From positions 124,001 to 188,000 of the forward strand of contig JAPEHQ010000001.1 of the NCBI GenBank assembly GCA_027405735.1: DNA of 64,000 nt, read 5' to 3'. A program made the translations under genes and the position numbers. Source of the DNA: Mucor racemosus (Eukaryota > Mucoromycota > Mucoromycetes > Mucorales > Mucoraceae). The first letter of the stretch is position 1. Every line of letters starts with the position of its first letter. The notes beneath the pieces are model-generated. The model ran no database searches. It was not told the DNA's origin and saw only the letters and a list, made by a program, of their open reading frames with translations. Below, in pieces: positions 47,185-60,206 of this stretch.

Positions 47185-48750
47185 TGTTATATCAGAATCT
47201 AGATATAGCGCTACAGTAGTTGTATTATCAGGATATTGTTAATGTTACACCATCAATAGCTATTGTATCACTTGCTAATCTCTTCTATTATATATAACCT
47301 CATTCTCTACATTGAATAAAAATACATCTTTTACTCTTGTCTAATTTTTATTAGTTTTGGTAAAACAATAACACTACAAAGACGGATATCTTATCTTATA
47401 TGAAGTTAGTATGTATCTTAAGAGAAAGCATAAATATAATGTTGCTTTTTCATGCAAAATGGAAAAGTTGTCTTCTTGATAATGTTTATTATATTTAATA
47501 ATCATTTTAATTCATAAAGAAAGTTATAAAAATATGAAATCTGAAGATATACAAAAAAAAATAGGATATATATAGAAAATTAAAAAGATGTGAAAATTAT
47601 AGATATCCGTCAAAGAAGAAACCCCTTAATTCTCTTAATTATGCCACATTCAGGAAAATAAGACAAAATTTAAAAAAATAAGCAATGAAAATTTTCTTAT
47701 TTTCCTTTGCAGTAAATTACGAAGTTATTTACTAAAATAAAAAAAATATAAAAAATAAAAGCAGTAGAAATACAATTATAATCAGCTAAAGTTTTTATTA
47801 CAAAAGATTTCTGAAGAGTTAAAATAATTGAAAAGTATGAGGGTATTTATAGTGATTTGGAGAACTTGGATACCATCCGACTTGAATGGATGTATATTTA
47901 GTAATCTCCCAGTTTTGAGTACATTGTTATTGATTTGATATTTTAAGGGGTAAATTGTATAGAGCATTGACCATAAGGGATTGTATGTCAAGTGTGACAA
48001 TATCGACCTTTTGGGAAATGGTTGTTTTTGTTTATTTCTGTTATATCTATTTTATGTAACCTTGATTTTTAAGGGGTAGTTTTTATATGCTTGAATCTTA
48101 TTTATATTGATAGTGCAACTATGATATAGATAAGTAGTTGACTAAATTGATATCTTTGTTTATTATCATTATTGATTTGGATAGAATCCTGTTTTGCTAT
48201 ATATGTCATTTGTGTAATTGATTGCGCCGTGATCAAGGGTGCTATCATCTACACGACATGTATGGTTCAAAAAGGGTATTTCATATTTTTAGCATGCGTT
48301 TGAGAAACAATTCAACTTATCTTCTACCTCTATTATATTAAATAACAAGTAACTTAGTAGGTGTAAGTTGCAAAAAACTTGCACCGCGACTCTTAATGGT
48401 TCTTTCTCTTAGAGAAAGGTTCTCGAACGTAAGGAGATGGTTCGAAAGTAGGGGTAATTAAAGTTGGAAATAAACTTATAACTATAATAATTTATACAAT
48501 TAGAAGTGAAAAAATAAATGTTCCTAAATATATAATTATTTTAATTTGAATCGTTCTTCTTTGTTATTGTGTTCAATTGAAGCGTTTGTTTATTATTGTT
48601 GTTCACATTTCAAGTGGCATCATATTTTATGAGCTACACTTGAAATTTAGGTTGTTTTATTTTTATCAAGCGTTTTTAGTATGTAATTCCACTGCATCCT
48701 TAATGTGGCACAATTAAGAGAATTAAGAGATTTTTTCTTCATAGTGTAAG
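47185..48750. repeat. Insertion relative to the paralogous locus; includes LTR-like and inverted-repeat sequences
   Basis: At 4142-4155 the flanks gctcgagcataaa and cttaaataacac are adjacent; here 1.56 kb separates them. 47185-47372 looks like a solo LTR: TGTTATATCAG at one end, CAATAACA at the other, with tatatataa and aataaa inside. An imperfect 35-bp inverted pair ends at about 47612 and 48742 (shared core CTTAATTCTCTTAATT). Small perfect hairpins lie at 48360-48385 and 48402-48418. No gene. Confidence 0.5.
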
Positions 48751-49374
48751 CTTAAATAACACTTACTGTTTACATTTATACAGCATGTAATAAGCCAAAT
48801 CTAAGGTTATAAATGTTACTTTATCACACATAAAATTTAAGCAAATTAACCTTCTTCTTTAAACTTACTATTTTAGTTTACGATTACCAGCTGTAAAAAG
48901 GTTTTTTTTTCAGGAAGTATACAGTAGCGACAATCAAAACTATGGTTATTAGACAAAACATTAGATTATACTTTCTTTTTTGTTTCTATATCATTTGAAA
49001 ATTTATCATTTTTCTGGAGCATTTCATGGGCTTGTAGCCAGTTCTAGCTTCTCACTGATTAGATATAAATATTATTGCCTTTGATTTGATCTGGTAATCA
49101 AGAAATACGTTCAACAATACAGTAGTAAATAATGATATTTGATCTTAAAATGCGTTTAAATGAAAATATCAGTCTTTAATATAGACTACTACTTATATGA
49201 AAAGCATTTGTTTCTTATGTTGTTAGAATGCGTATTCAGATAAAACAAAAGAATACCAGCTTGATAGTCTGATATTATGCCTTATCAAATAGTGAATATA
49301 TCATTGGAATATGAAAACAAAAGAGAGAAACAACACAGGTAGAAAAGGATTTTCAAGGCTAAATTGCTTAGCAC

Positions 49375-50328
49375 AATTAAAACGCTGCTAAATTGCTCAT
49401 TTCCGCCAATGTAAAAGCAGCATCACAACGCATGAATCATAAATTAAACAAAATAGGCAATATCTGCTATCATGGAAACATAAATGTTTTTACCAGAGAA
49501 ACCCGTTTATTATATCATACATTCATTATTAAAAAATTACAAAAGCGAGCCCGTAAAACGACGCCGTAATTGAGCATAGCAAGATTGAATTGCTAAGTCT
49601 CTTGTACTATGGTATATCTAAGTTTTAAATAAAAGGGCGTTTCTTTTTTTTAACTTTTCTTATATTTAACCACGTACAGTCTGAAAATTCAGTTTTTTTA
49701 GCGGACATTTTCGGGGATCATTTTATCCTTACCAACGCTCATGTTTTTGATCAAAAAACAAAAAAATCAAATTTTGATACCAAAATCAACGTTTAAATAT
49801 ATTACATTGTGAGAGAAAATTGTAGCCATGGCTGATACGCATCTTATAAAAGCTTAATATTAAATGTTAAGTAATGAAAATTTGCACTTTTGCCCCAAAA
49901 ACGGAATTTTGGTTAAAGGATTTTCATGTAATATTTTGCAATAAAAATGTTTGTTGTTTTTTATTGAGCAATAGAGCACTAGATTCTGTATATGTGGATA
50001 TTTTTTGTTTTTATAATTGGTAGTATAATTAACTCTAGGTTTGCAAAATCAGAAAAAAAAATAAAAAAATGTCAAAATTGATGATCTGGACAAGAATAAT
50101 TTTTAAAATTAATATTCCGCTTATAAGCCTTGTAAGTCTTAAAAATAAGAGATTTTATAATACTTGAGAACTTTTTCAAGAATTTACGGTGCTGTACCCA
50201 TTTGATTCAAGCTTATTACTGTAAATCTTTATACATGTTAATATTGTGTGGTAGTTTATTTGATGATGATGTAACCTTACTTTATAATTATTGCGCTATA
50301 GGTGATTTACATTAAGTTTTAGTCTTAC
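49375..50328. repeat. R2 dispersed repeat, copy 2
   Basis: Colinear with 2515-3476 and, like it, ending at a GTAAGAC donor of a dynein intermediate-chain exon fragment. No ORF of its own. Confidence 0.75.
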
Positions 50329-50533
50329 CTCTCCAATATCATAAACATAAACATGGCCATCATTGGAACCTATTGCCGCCTTTTTATCCTCTTTGTCCCA
50401 AGTCAATTTATTCAATTGTAATATCAGAACTAACTTCAGCACTTAAAAATGGTTCCTCGGTATTTGCATTCAAATTCCATAAATCAAATTGACGGATTCC
50501 ATCTACAGCAGTATCAAACGTATCATCAGCCCA
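50329..50533 (-). pseudogene. Dynein intermediate chain exon fragment, copy 2 (longer)
   Basis: The minus strand reads WADDTFDTAVDGI, then FDLWNLNANTEEPFLSAEVS, then after a one-base slip LNKLTWDKEDKKAAIGS and NDGHVYVYDIGE, the penultimate and last WD blades of dynein intermediate chain. A 3' splice site (cataag) precedes it at 50534 and a donor (GTAAGAC) follows at 50328, so a complete exon with intron flanks was duplicated. The frameshift and lack of neighbouring exons make it a dead fragment. Confidence 0.7.
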
Positions 50534-51769
50534 CCTTATGATATAAATCACAATTTAAAATCGGAAACATCCCATTATTGTCATTGTTATAAGCTAGGAA
50601 AAGCTTGATTTTTAATAATACAGCAGCTAAATAAAAAACAAGATGATACTAATAATAGCATATGGTGAGTATTTAACACCTAAGTAAGTTTAATGATGAA
50701 GTATGCTTTTAAACCCTTTTAAAAATTCTGAATCAAACACAACATCTTGGTCCTGTAGTCTCTATCCATCAAAATGTTGCAATTTCAACTACACAATGAA
50801 TGCACTTTTTATCTATCTTGGCCTCGATGTACATTGTTGGATATCAGTTTTTTACCAGCTGTAATTCTTCTAATTCATTAATATTCAGTCATGTTGAACG
50901 ATGATTTGTCGCACTACCAAAAAAGAAAGAATGAATACTTCAAGGTTTTTCTGCATATCAAATTATGCGATTTAGTAGCAATGATTGCACTTAATTATGC
51001 GTTTGAACCTATTGATGTTAATCAGAATAATTAGTATTTTCGTTCAAAAGTAAGCTTTGCTTTATACAGTACATTTACGTTCACCAATTTTTCCGTTGTA
51101 AGATATCGACTTTCGACCAAAATGCATTGATTATAACGTATATGATGGAACAAAATAACTAAGTTTTGGATGCTTTTTTTGTTCGAAAAAATATTATAAG
51201 GTGCCCTAACATTAAAAGTTAATTATTTGTTCCCAAATAAACAATAGGAAAAACATGTACTTGCATCTGCTACTTAATTTTAGTTTATGAAAAATATTGG
51301 TCTTTTTGCTGTTGTAGTTTTAAACATAAATAAAATATCTGAGGAAAGTGGGGAAGAAAAAGAAAAATAATCCCAAATCAATCGGTTTTGTGTGCTACAA
51401 ACAAAAATTTACAAAGACACAAACACTTTTAGTGTTGCTAAACAGGTTGTTGTCGTTGTTCCCATTTGGTCTCCGAAAGAAGAACATGGGCACAACTCTT
51501 TCAAACCCCAAATTTCAAATTGATATATCTCGTTAATAAGGCAATTCTGTTGAATCAGAGTAACTCACATCTGCTTTAAACCGTTCAAGTTATCTTCGTT
51601 ATTAATTATATTATGATTGATATACTTTAATAAATTGGCTAAAAAACCTTGATCTCGTTGCTCTGCTCATCTGGGCTGCCTGATCTGCACAACATTTGTT
51701 ATTCTGCCCATCTGTGCAGATTATTATGCCGATGGGAAGCATAGTTTGGCCGTAGTGATAAGTTCTGCA
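50534..51769. other. Unassigned repeat-nest sequence ending in a CACTA-like terminus
   Basis: No gene. The right edge at 51747-51769 (tttggccgtagtg) is the reverse complement of the R3 start CACTACGGCC, and 51650-51720 has clustered TGCNCA-type motifs, so an R3-type element appears to end here. Its left end was not located; a CACTACC at about 50909 is a weak candidate. Confidence 0.4.
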
Positions 51770-52268
51770 AGCATGGTTAAATTATGATTGATTTGTCTTC
51801 ATCCATAGACTACTATCAAACAGATCTAATGGTTCAATAATGTCTTAAATTACATCTCAGGATCTCAATGTCAAATCAATATAAAAGGCTATACTTTTAT
51901 ATCTAAATAAACGATATCTTGTTTTTATTATACAGTTGAAGAACTGATTAATTACTCATTCTTTTATAATTGTATTCTTTTTTAAGTACTATTTATCAAT
52001 CCTGAAAATATACGACATACAGTATATATATAAATAGACTCATTTGAGACTAGTCATATAATTAGAGAATGTGAATATAAAAGAAGATGCTTCGATCTTA
52101 TAATAAAGTTCTTTAGTTTTAGTGTGCTCTTTCATTTTATAACAGTTTTCCTTTATTTTTATTAAATGATTTAGTACATATTTTAGCTTTGAGATTGGTA
52201 TAATCTCCTGGCGTAACAATTTTTAAGTATTATTTATCAAGCATGAAAATATAGGACACAACAGGTAG
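51770..52268 (+). repeat. LTR-like repeat, copy D (5' truncated)
   Basis: It matches 6316-6475 joined to 6847-6972 and shows the empty sites for both the 365-bp MITE (51902-51907) and the 491-bp insertion (51805-51809). It ends ggacacaaca like copy B, with an internal rearranged stretch at about 52010-52225. Confidence 0.6.
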
Positions 52269-53650
52269 TTTTATTGGACAGAAATATCATGTTTTGCTGA
52301 TGGTTTGTCTCAATTCACAGTCATTTGTGAAAGTAGAAGTATAAACTTTTATGCAAGATATATTTAAATCTATCATCATGTATAATTAAAGATTAATTGG
52401 ATCAATACTTACAAGAATGGGGTTTTTTCTTTGTTTTCTGCAGTTGTAAATAATAGTTTATTATTTTGTAAAACTTAAAACTCATTATCCAGGGCTTAAT
52501 TTCTATATTCACAAGATAGGTCTAATTGATTGCTACTCTGCATTTTTTGTTTTAGCAAAAAACATTGATTTCTCATCGAGGTAACCAAAATAATAATTCT
52601 TATCACAGCTTAAAATTTATCATAACGGGGTTCCAAAATTTATTTGTTGAAATGAATGAAAAATGATTCAAAAAAACAAAATCGTTCAATGGCTCATGAA
52701 CTGCAAAGTAAGTCGACCTAGCATATTAAATGCTTTTTGTACAGTTTTGAATTCGGCATATATCTAAAGAAAAATCAAAAAAACATTCCACATTAAATTT
52801 TGCGTAAAATGTAATTGAAATTTTGGAGGTTTTTTGAAGATACATATCGCTTTTTATAAGCATATTTAAAATATAACTACGTGAAATGATGCGAAAAGTT
52901 ATTATCTATTGATCAAGCTATTGTAAAACCTTCTAGCTGCATTTTTCGTGGAGAAAACGAGATTTTTGTCCAATTTTTTTTAGATCCAGAATTTAGGATG
53001 AGGGTATACAAGGGAAAAACGGAAGCTAGAAATGAAGGTATCATTTTTTACACATTTTTAAGGATATCTCCACGAAAAATTAACATTTTGAAACAAACTA
53101 AATTGGATTCGAGAGAGCGAAACGAGCTTAATGACATGAATGTAAAAAAAAATGTTGTTTGATTTAATCAATATCTTGAAACCTACTACAAAAATGCCAA
53201 AAAAAAACGAAAAAAAATAAAGGTCCTCAGAATTTTTTTATATTCAAATATGTTATAGAGCGCTTCAAAACAAGTAAGTTTTATTATTAGAAAGTGTTAG
53301 TATAACGTAATTGTTTCTAGAGATATGAAGCTTCAAAGTTTTCAATCCATTAGCAGTAAAATACGCGTAAAAAATCTGAAACATTAGGACTAAAGAATTA
53401 ATACCACCTGCAAAAAGTAGGATATTTCCAGATACTCATTTTTGGATTAAAGCTGAACATCTCAGGTACATTGGCATATAATTTTTTCTTGGTGTTATTT
53501 TGTGAAAAAAAAAGTATAGCAGCGATGAAAAGTGAACCCCAGTTTTCAAGGAAAAAGCAGTGGATTTTACGTATTTTTGAGCCTTTCATGAGATATAACA
53601 TGAATTCAGGAATAGTTAACATAATGCGACTAATTCATATCTATTTTGAA
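52269..53650 (+). repeat. R1 dispersed repeat, copy f
   Basis: End-to-end match with 6973-8345. It breaks off at ctattttgaagtggcgg near 53648, where unique sequence upstream of the Rsc4-like stop begins. Confidence 0.75.
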
Positions 53651-53874
53651 GTGGCGGCTAATGCACACCATAGTATATACAAGAGTATTTCTCACATTAC
53701 ACATATAACCGTAAAAAAATCGTATATACATCGAAAACTTACGAATATACAAGGCTTGCAACAAGAAAAATATATGTACATTATTTAATTTATCACTTTA
53801 TTTTTAAAATAATGGGAAGCAAGTTGTTTATTGTAATAAAAATTAGATTTAGAAAAGAAAAAGAATAACTGTAT

Positions 53875-56690
53875 TTACCAAGTACGAGTAACAAACAAAT
53901 GATAAGTTTTCGACTTGTATTCTGGGATGTTTGATTCTGGTTTTGTACAATTAGCAGTAATATTGATTTTAATAATGTTGGTTCCTCTAGTCAAGGGGAC
54001 TGTATGCCATTCAGTCAAGGTAGGAGTATTCAACTTGATATTGTTCTGCAATACAGTAACACTTAAGCGTTTTTCTTCTGTCTTTAATGCTTTGGCGAGT
54101 TCAGGTTGAATAATGAGAGTTTCGACGTTGGAAGGTACAGATACAGAGTGATTGAGGTATTCTCCATCAATCAGCATTTTGACTGTATTGTTATGAGAAC
54201 TTGTAATTCTTAATTCATTTATAAATAAGTTTACTATAAAAAGAAATATATCAGTAAAAAACGATGTCCAAAGCAATTATATATATGCAACTTACATTCA
54301 TCTTGACATGTAGCATAGAATTCTTTAGATGCTTTAGGTAAAGGTGAATTGGGTGATGGTTGGCCAAGTTCTGGAATTGAAGAGAATACAGAAGGTAATG
54401 AACGATTGATGTTGTTATTGACAGAAGCAGCAGCGGCAGCAGCAACAGCGGCAGCAGCATTTGATACAGCGACATTATTGGTATTTACATCAAAAGGTAC
54501 TTGAGGAATTGGTTGTTGTAATTGCTGCTGTTGCTGTGGAGGTAATGACGGAGGAGGCATCATCATAATAGGTGTACCCATTTGTGGTTGTTGCGAGGGA
54601 GGTTGTGATGTAAGACGTTGCTGTTGTTGTTGTTGTTGTTGCTGTTGTTGTTGGTGATGATGTTGTTGTTGCTGTTGCTGCTGTTGCTGTTGTTGTAGCA
54701 ATTGTTGCTGTTGATGTTGAATTTGCTGCTGGTGTTGCTGCTGCTGTTGTTGTTGTTGTTGTTGTTGTTGTTGAAGCATAATTTGTTGTTGAAGTAGTTG
54801 TTGAGAAGTTTGTTGTTGCAACATAAAAGAGGAATTATTAATTTGATGCTCAGGTTCCATACTTTGAGTTCTTGATTTGTTATTTGTCAAGAATCTTTTG
54901 ATTTTGCGTTTATCCTCACTCAATGCATCTACATCAAAAGGTCTGCTGGGCAAATCTAAACTAAACACAGCATCTTCTTGACTAACAGGCACAAGTAGTC
55001 TTGCTAAAATGCGTTCTTTTAAACGATGTAATAAACGCAATAATAACTTGGCATCACGAAATATTCTCGATCCTGGTTCATTGTAATTAAGTGCATTGTC
55101 AAATACTAATTTCATGTCATCCATCCATGCGTGAATATTACGATAGGCTCTAGTCTGCATTTTGTCCGCAATTTCTGCCAATGATCTAGGCTTTTTAATC
55201 TCTTTGTAATAGTCTGGATATTCCCTGCGATCAGGTAAATCTTCAAACTGTTCAGAGTAAAGACGACCTCTGTTAAATCAAGATGATGGTAAGTATAGAA
55301 TGTACATTGATTACAAATATTCAGTATAAACTTACTGGTTATCTGTATGCGTTCGAATAGCATTAAACAATTCAATTTCAAAGGCAACAGGATCAAATGT
55401 ATTAATATCGATTTCGGCTGTAGGTCTAATAGCAGCAGCATCAGTTTCACTCTTTGGTGGTCTGCCTCTTCTTTTCTTTAATAATAATCCATCACCTGTG
55501 TTAACAAGTTTTTTGTTAATTTTATTAGGTTGATACATGTGTGGTTCAAATGTTCTTATACCTGATGTAGTAGTAATAGCATTATTATTATTATTATTAT
55601 TGTTTATTGGATATGACTGTAGTAAGATTTGTTGCTGCTGAGGTTGTTGAGGTTGCAATTGTTGATGTTTAAGCACTTGCTGTTGTTGAAGCACTTGTTG
55701 TTGGTGTTGTTTTTGCTGTAATTGCTGTTGTTGTATTTGTAATTTAGGTGGTAAAGTAATTGTGTTTGTTTGCTTGAATAATCCAATCCATCTAGGATCT
55801 TCTTGATCAGAAACAACATCAAAAGGCACCTGTCCATGTACATTCTCTGCTTTTGTGTTTGCGTGATATTTTTCAACTAGAATTTTAACAACCTTATCTC
55901 TATCACCAAAAGCAGCCCATCCTAATGGTGTAGCAGAATACCATGTATCATTCAATTCTATATCCGCCCCTCTAGCTATTAATGATTCAACTACCTTGAC
56001 ATCTCCATAATAAGATGCTGCATGAAGTGGTGACCATGTAAATTTATCATTAAACATTTCGACTGAAACCAATTCATTAGGATCTAAATCTTGATCTTCC
56101 TCTAATAATTCCAAGCATCGTTTTGTTTCTCGTTTAGTGATAGATGCCATTAAAGCCTTCATATTATTTTTAGTCTTGTGTTTATCGACTGCTCGTAACT
56201 TGATGGCTTTGACTTTTGGTGGTGATGCACCTTTTGCAGATAATGATCCAGCTGGAAGTTTTAATACAGTTTTAGCTTTGGTCGGTTGCCAGTTTTTGAT
56301 AAATTTCTAATTGAGTTTACTGATCAATATCACATTCAATTTATCGCTATACTATTTTTAATTACCTGAATCTTAATAGCATCTTCATATACTTGAGACC
56401 CTTTTACATTGTATTTCTTAGCATTAGATGTCATTAAATCAATATCTGCTTTGAATTGAGCCATTTGTCTATATTCGTGTGCATCAATTTTGGCCTACTG
56501 ATGGTTAGTATAATAGAATCGACGCGTTCATGTACTCATTACCTTGATATTTTCCAATGCAATTGGATGTTTAATGACTTGATAATAATCTGGATAATCT
56601 TCTTGAGAAGGCAATTCCATAAAAATACTACAAAGTTCGTATTCCTCACTGTGAAATTGTAATAAGTACGGTTGCATATTTCGAGATAAA

Positions 56691-56721
<31 letters not shown>

Positions 56722-57017
56722 ACCTTACTCTTCAGAATCTTTCAGTTCCAACAATTCGTTATAAATATTTTCTAATACATGATCATCAAAAGACTCTTCT
56801 TCATGTTGATCTTGTTTATCATCTTCAATTGTCTTGGTATTAACTTGCTTATTGTTGGTAGCTACAGGCTATAGAAACAACACTGGTTAAAAATTTCCAT
56901 TACTATAAAATGCGAATATTTGTGCCTTACATTATCAGTACTACTTCTTCTTCGAACTCTTTTACGTTCTCTATAATCTTTTTCTACTGCGTTTGAACGC
57001 TTGGGTCTTCCTTCCAT
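53875..57017 (-). CDS. Double-bromodomain, ankyrin, AT-hook protein (Rsc4-like chromatin-remodelling subunit)
   Basis: Seven exons in gene order: 57017-56931, 56868-56729, 56648-56543, 56494-56366, 56306-55336, 55269-54296, 54233-53875 (921 aa). Bromodomain 1 is at about 45-150 (LPSQEDYPDYYQVIKHPIAL, KADIDLMTSNAKKYN). Ankyrin repeats are at about 213-310 (SPLHAASYYGDVKVVESLI, ATPLGWAAFGDRDKVVKIL). An AT-hook KKRRGRPPK lies near 432. Bromodomain 2 is at about 455-560 (LPDRREYPDYYKEIKKP, MKLVFDNALNYNEPGS). A glutamine-rich stretch of about 90 residues follows, and the C-terminal beta-rich domain (NNTVKMLIDGEYL, TEWHTVPLTRGTNIIKI) resembles that of Rsc4. Bromodomains bind acetyl-lysine on histones, so a RSC/SWI-SNF role is inferred. 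In exon 4 the first AG would create a TAG, so the second (cagtag) was used. Confidence 0.82.
54620..54780. repeat. CAG/CAA-type trinucleotide tract coding poly-Q
   Basis: A mixed TTG/CTG (plus strand) tandem region inside the bromodomain gene, interrupted by His codons on the coding strand. Likely length-polymorphic. Confidence 0.8.
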
Positions 57018-57331
57018 ATTTATTTATTTAATTGAAAAAGAAAAACGCCCTTTTTTTGTTGGTTGAAAGTTAGTCTCTTTGCTCGTTTCATATATAAACT
57101 TTAGGAATTAAATTTACCAAAGGTAATGATTGAAATATTGTAATTTGTGATTGGATCTTTTTAAGCTTTTCTTATTGCCTATTATTTGATATTTTTATTA
57201 AGAGAGAAATTTATAATAAAGAAAAAAGAAATAATATAAGATATAGTGAAAAATGTAACGCATTTTGTTGCCCTTTCATTTTTTGCTGTGTGCCCATTAT
57301 GAAAGATAAATTTTTTAACGGGATTTTAATC

Positions 57332-60206
57332 TCATTCCAATATGATCTCTGGTGAATACCAAATATCATAATCTTGGTCGTTATCCACATCACCAAATGG
57401 TCGAAGAGCCATTACCTTTAGTTTATAAACACCTTTTTCAAGCTTGGTTCCTATTTGTGAGACATGTTGGTTGATTGCTGTGCCAGTTATATCTTGTGCT
57501 TCGATATTTTGAGTTTTGCTTTGCCTTGAAAATGGACCCAACGAAGCTTCTTCAGGAGTACTTGCGACATTACCGTACCAAGACATGATCAGTACATCAG
57601 TAGGATCATCAATGCTGTTTCTGCCTACATATCTTGAGTAACCGCTAGGAATAAGACCAAAATTTTGATTGATATCTGTTGCATTTACAGCGGATACACT
57701 CAAGAGTGGTGATGCTTCTGCTAATTGCATTGATAAAAGAGCAGGTGAGAATACATTAATTCGCTGGCTGAGTAAATGAGGCGTTGTACTATTGATCAAT
57801 AATACGGGTAATTGAGACAAATTAATTGTTAATCCTGCATATGGCACATATTTGACATCTTCGCGTTCATGGCTTTTACTGATAGCAATGTATCCCGAAT
57901 AAATTGAAGGTGGCATCGATGCAGAATTTATTGGTGGTGCAATACGAACAGTAACATTTTGTTCTTTATTAGCTTCCACTACTACAACTGGATTGTAAAT
58001 ATCAACTATTGCATCAACTTCATGATGTGATAATGTAATTGGCTTTTTCAGAGGATATATGCCACTGCCTTTACCCTTCATACTAAATCCTTGCGCAGTG
58101 CTTGCTACCATATGGCTAATCAAGTATTCTGAAGCTAAGCGACCATTGTTCTTGATAGTAAAAGTATATTCATGATTTTCAGCACTATGCTCTATATCAT
58201 TGAGACGAATTTGTTCAGGAGAAACACTTGTATCAGATTTGACAGCGTGGTATACATCAATAAGGCCAGATCCTTGTCTTGCTACCGATTCTAATGATTC
58301 AGAGTTAAGAATATTGAAAGGATGTCCATTATTAATCAGCATTGTTCGGATTTCTTTTGCACCAATAGCACGATTACCACCTCTAGATTCCTGAAGCAAT
58401 GCTACGACACCTGCTACATAAGGACTAGCCATACTCGTACCACTAAGGGTTGCATAACTACCGAGATCCATTGGGTATCTATAATTAAACATGTTAATAT
58501 TCATATTTAAAGCGTTGTTGAGTTAAACTTACGTTGAATATATCTGTCCTCCTGGAGCACTAATATCAGGCTTTATACTTAAATCAGGACCTAAACCCCA
58601 AGAACTAAAAGAACTGATAGAGCCTGCAGTTGGAACAGGAAAACTCAAGTCTTGTTTCAAGAATTCGACCAAATCATCATCAGGATTCTTTTTCAGAAAA
58701 TGAAACAGTTCATAACCATCTGCCTTGGAGATACCACCATAATCAATATTCACCTTTCCATCAGGTACAGATGGAGTAACTGGTCCAGGATTATTATTAT
58801 AGATAATAACACCTACAGCACCTGCCTCTTGAGCATTCAGAATCTTTTGCGAAAACATACAACCACCGCGATTCATTAATACAACTTTTCCCATGGCATT
58901 TACTCGAAGTGGATCACAACCATCTCGATCTGCTAAAAACTCATCAGATGCAGTAGTAAGACGAGCAGTAGTAATGTTAAAAATGTTTCCATTTGCAGTC
59001 AAGTAGCCCAAAGTCAAGTTATTTTGTAATTTGATTGTATGAGATAATACATGTGTATTATCGACACTTGCAATAGACAAAGCATGCTTACCAAGAGAAG
59101 GGGCACCAACTTCAAAAATACCTTTATCGCCTTCATTACCAGCGGCAGCACAAACAATCATACCCTTCAATGCCAATTCATCAGCTAGTAATGATGCAGG
59201 TGATTCAGGCCATCCGACATCTCCAAGCGATAAATTAATGATATCCATACCATCTAAATAAGCCTTTTCCATTGCTTTCATAATCACATCATCAGTACTG
59301 CTACCAGAGCAACCAAAAATTCTATAGGCACCAAAAGTAACTAATGGGAATAATGTTAAATTTACTCTCTACTTGACTTATTTTTTCATTATTTTTACCA
59401 TCTGGAGCAATACCAGTAAATTGTAATGTGGAATCTCTTGCTCCAATGATTCCAGCAACATGAGTGCCATGTCCATTACATGTATCTCGAGGATCATTAT
59501 CAGGAATTGGCATATTCTCTCCAATGTATTCATCGCCCACAAAATCATAGCCATAAGCAACACGACAATTTTCACCAAAGCAACCTCCCAAAGCAGGATG
59601 CATATAATCAACACCAGTGTCAATAATGCCTACTTTAATACCTTTTCCAGTGATACTATACAAAATAGTTTATTAATCTGAATTTTGTCATATAAAATAT
59701 CAATGTTACCCTAGCTCATCTCTCACTCTGCTAATACCAGTAGCATTATATAAACCAAATAACGATGAAATGTTGTCATTTATATCTTGACTTTGTGTAT
59801 GAAAAACCGTTGGCTTCGACACAGTATTCTATTTTTTTGTTGAGATTGTTTAGTATCATTTTTTTTTTGACAAAATGTTATTTTTAACATTTACCACTGG
59901 CCATGCTTTTTTAACACCTAATGCTTTCTCAAAAAATAAAGAAAAATCCTGAGGTGATTTGAATGCAATTGATACAGCATTTACAACTTCATATTCATGT
60001 CGAATATCATAACTAATATTATAAGCGTCTAATTGTTGATAAAATATTGATCTTTTACTGAGAACATGTCTTTTTGACGCAAATGAATGAATTGGTCGAT
60101 CAAATTCAATAACAAATGTATTGGGCACAAAATCAATTTCTAATGCTGTAATGCATGTGAAAAATAAAATTGACAGTTGAATCACTCCAAAAATACGATT
60201 CAACAT
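57332..60206 (-). CDS. Secreted subtilisin-like serine protease (S8, Vpr/pyrolysin type) with PA domain
   Basis: Exons in gene order are 60206-59895, 59828-59710, 59655-59399, 59340-58533 and 58478-57332 (880 aa). A signal peptide occupies about 1-21 ([16 protein letters not shown]) and an inhibitor I9-type propeptide about 25-105 ([20 protein letters not shown]). The catalytic triad is complete: D156 in GIIDTGVD, H206 in [11 protein letters not shown]514 in [16 protein letters not shown] domain is inserted between H and S ([31 protein letters not shown]), and the C-terminal 300 residues are Fn3-like beta domains ([17 protein letters not shown]). The architecture is that of minor extracellular protease Vpr and fungal C5a-peptidase-like subtilases. 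A hydrolase for external protein is inferred. Confidence 0.93.
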
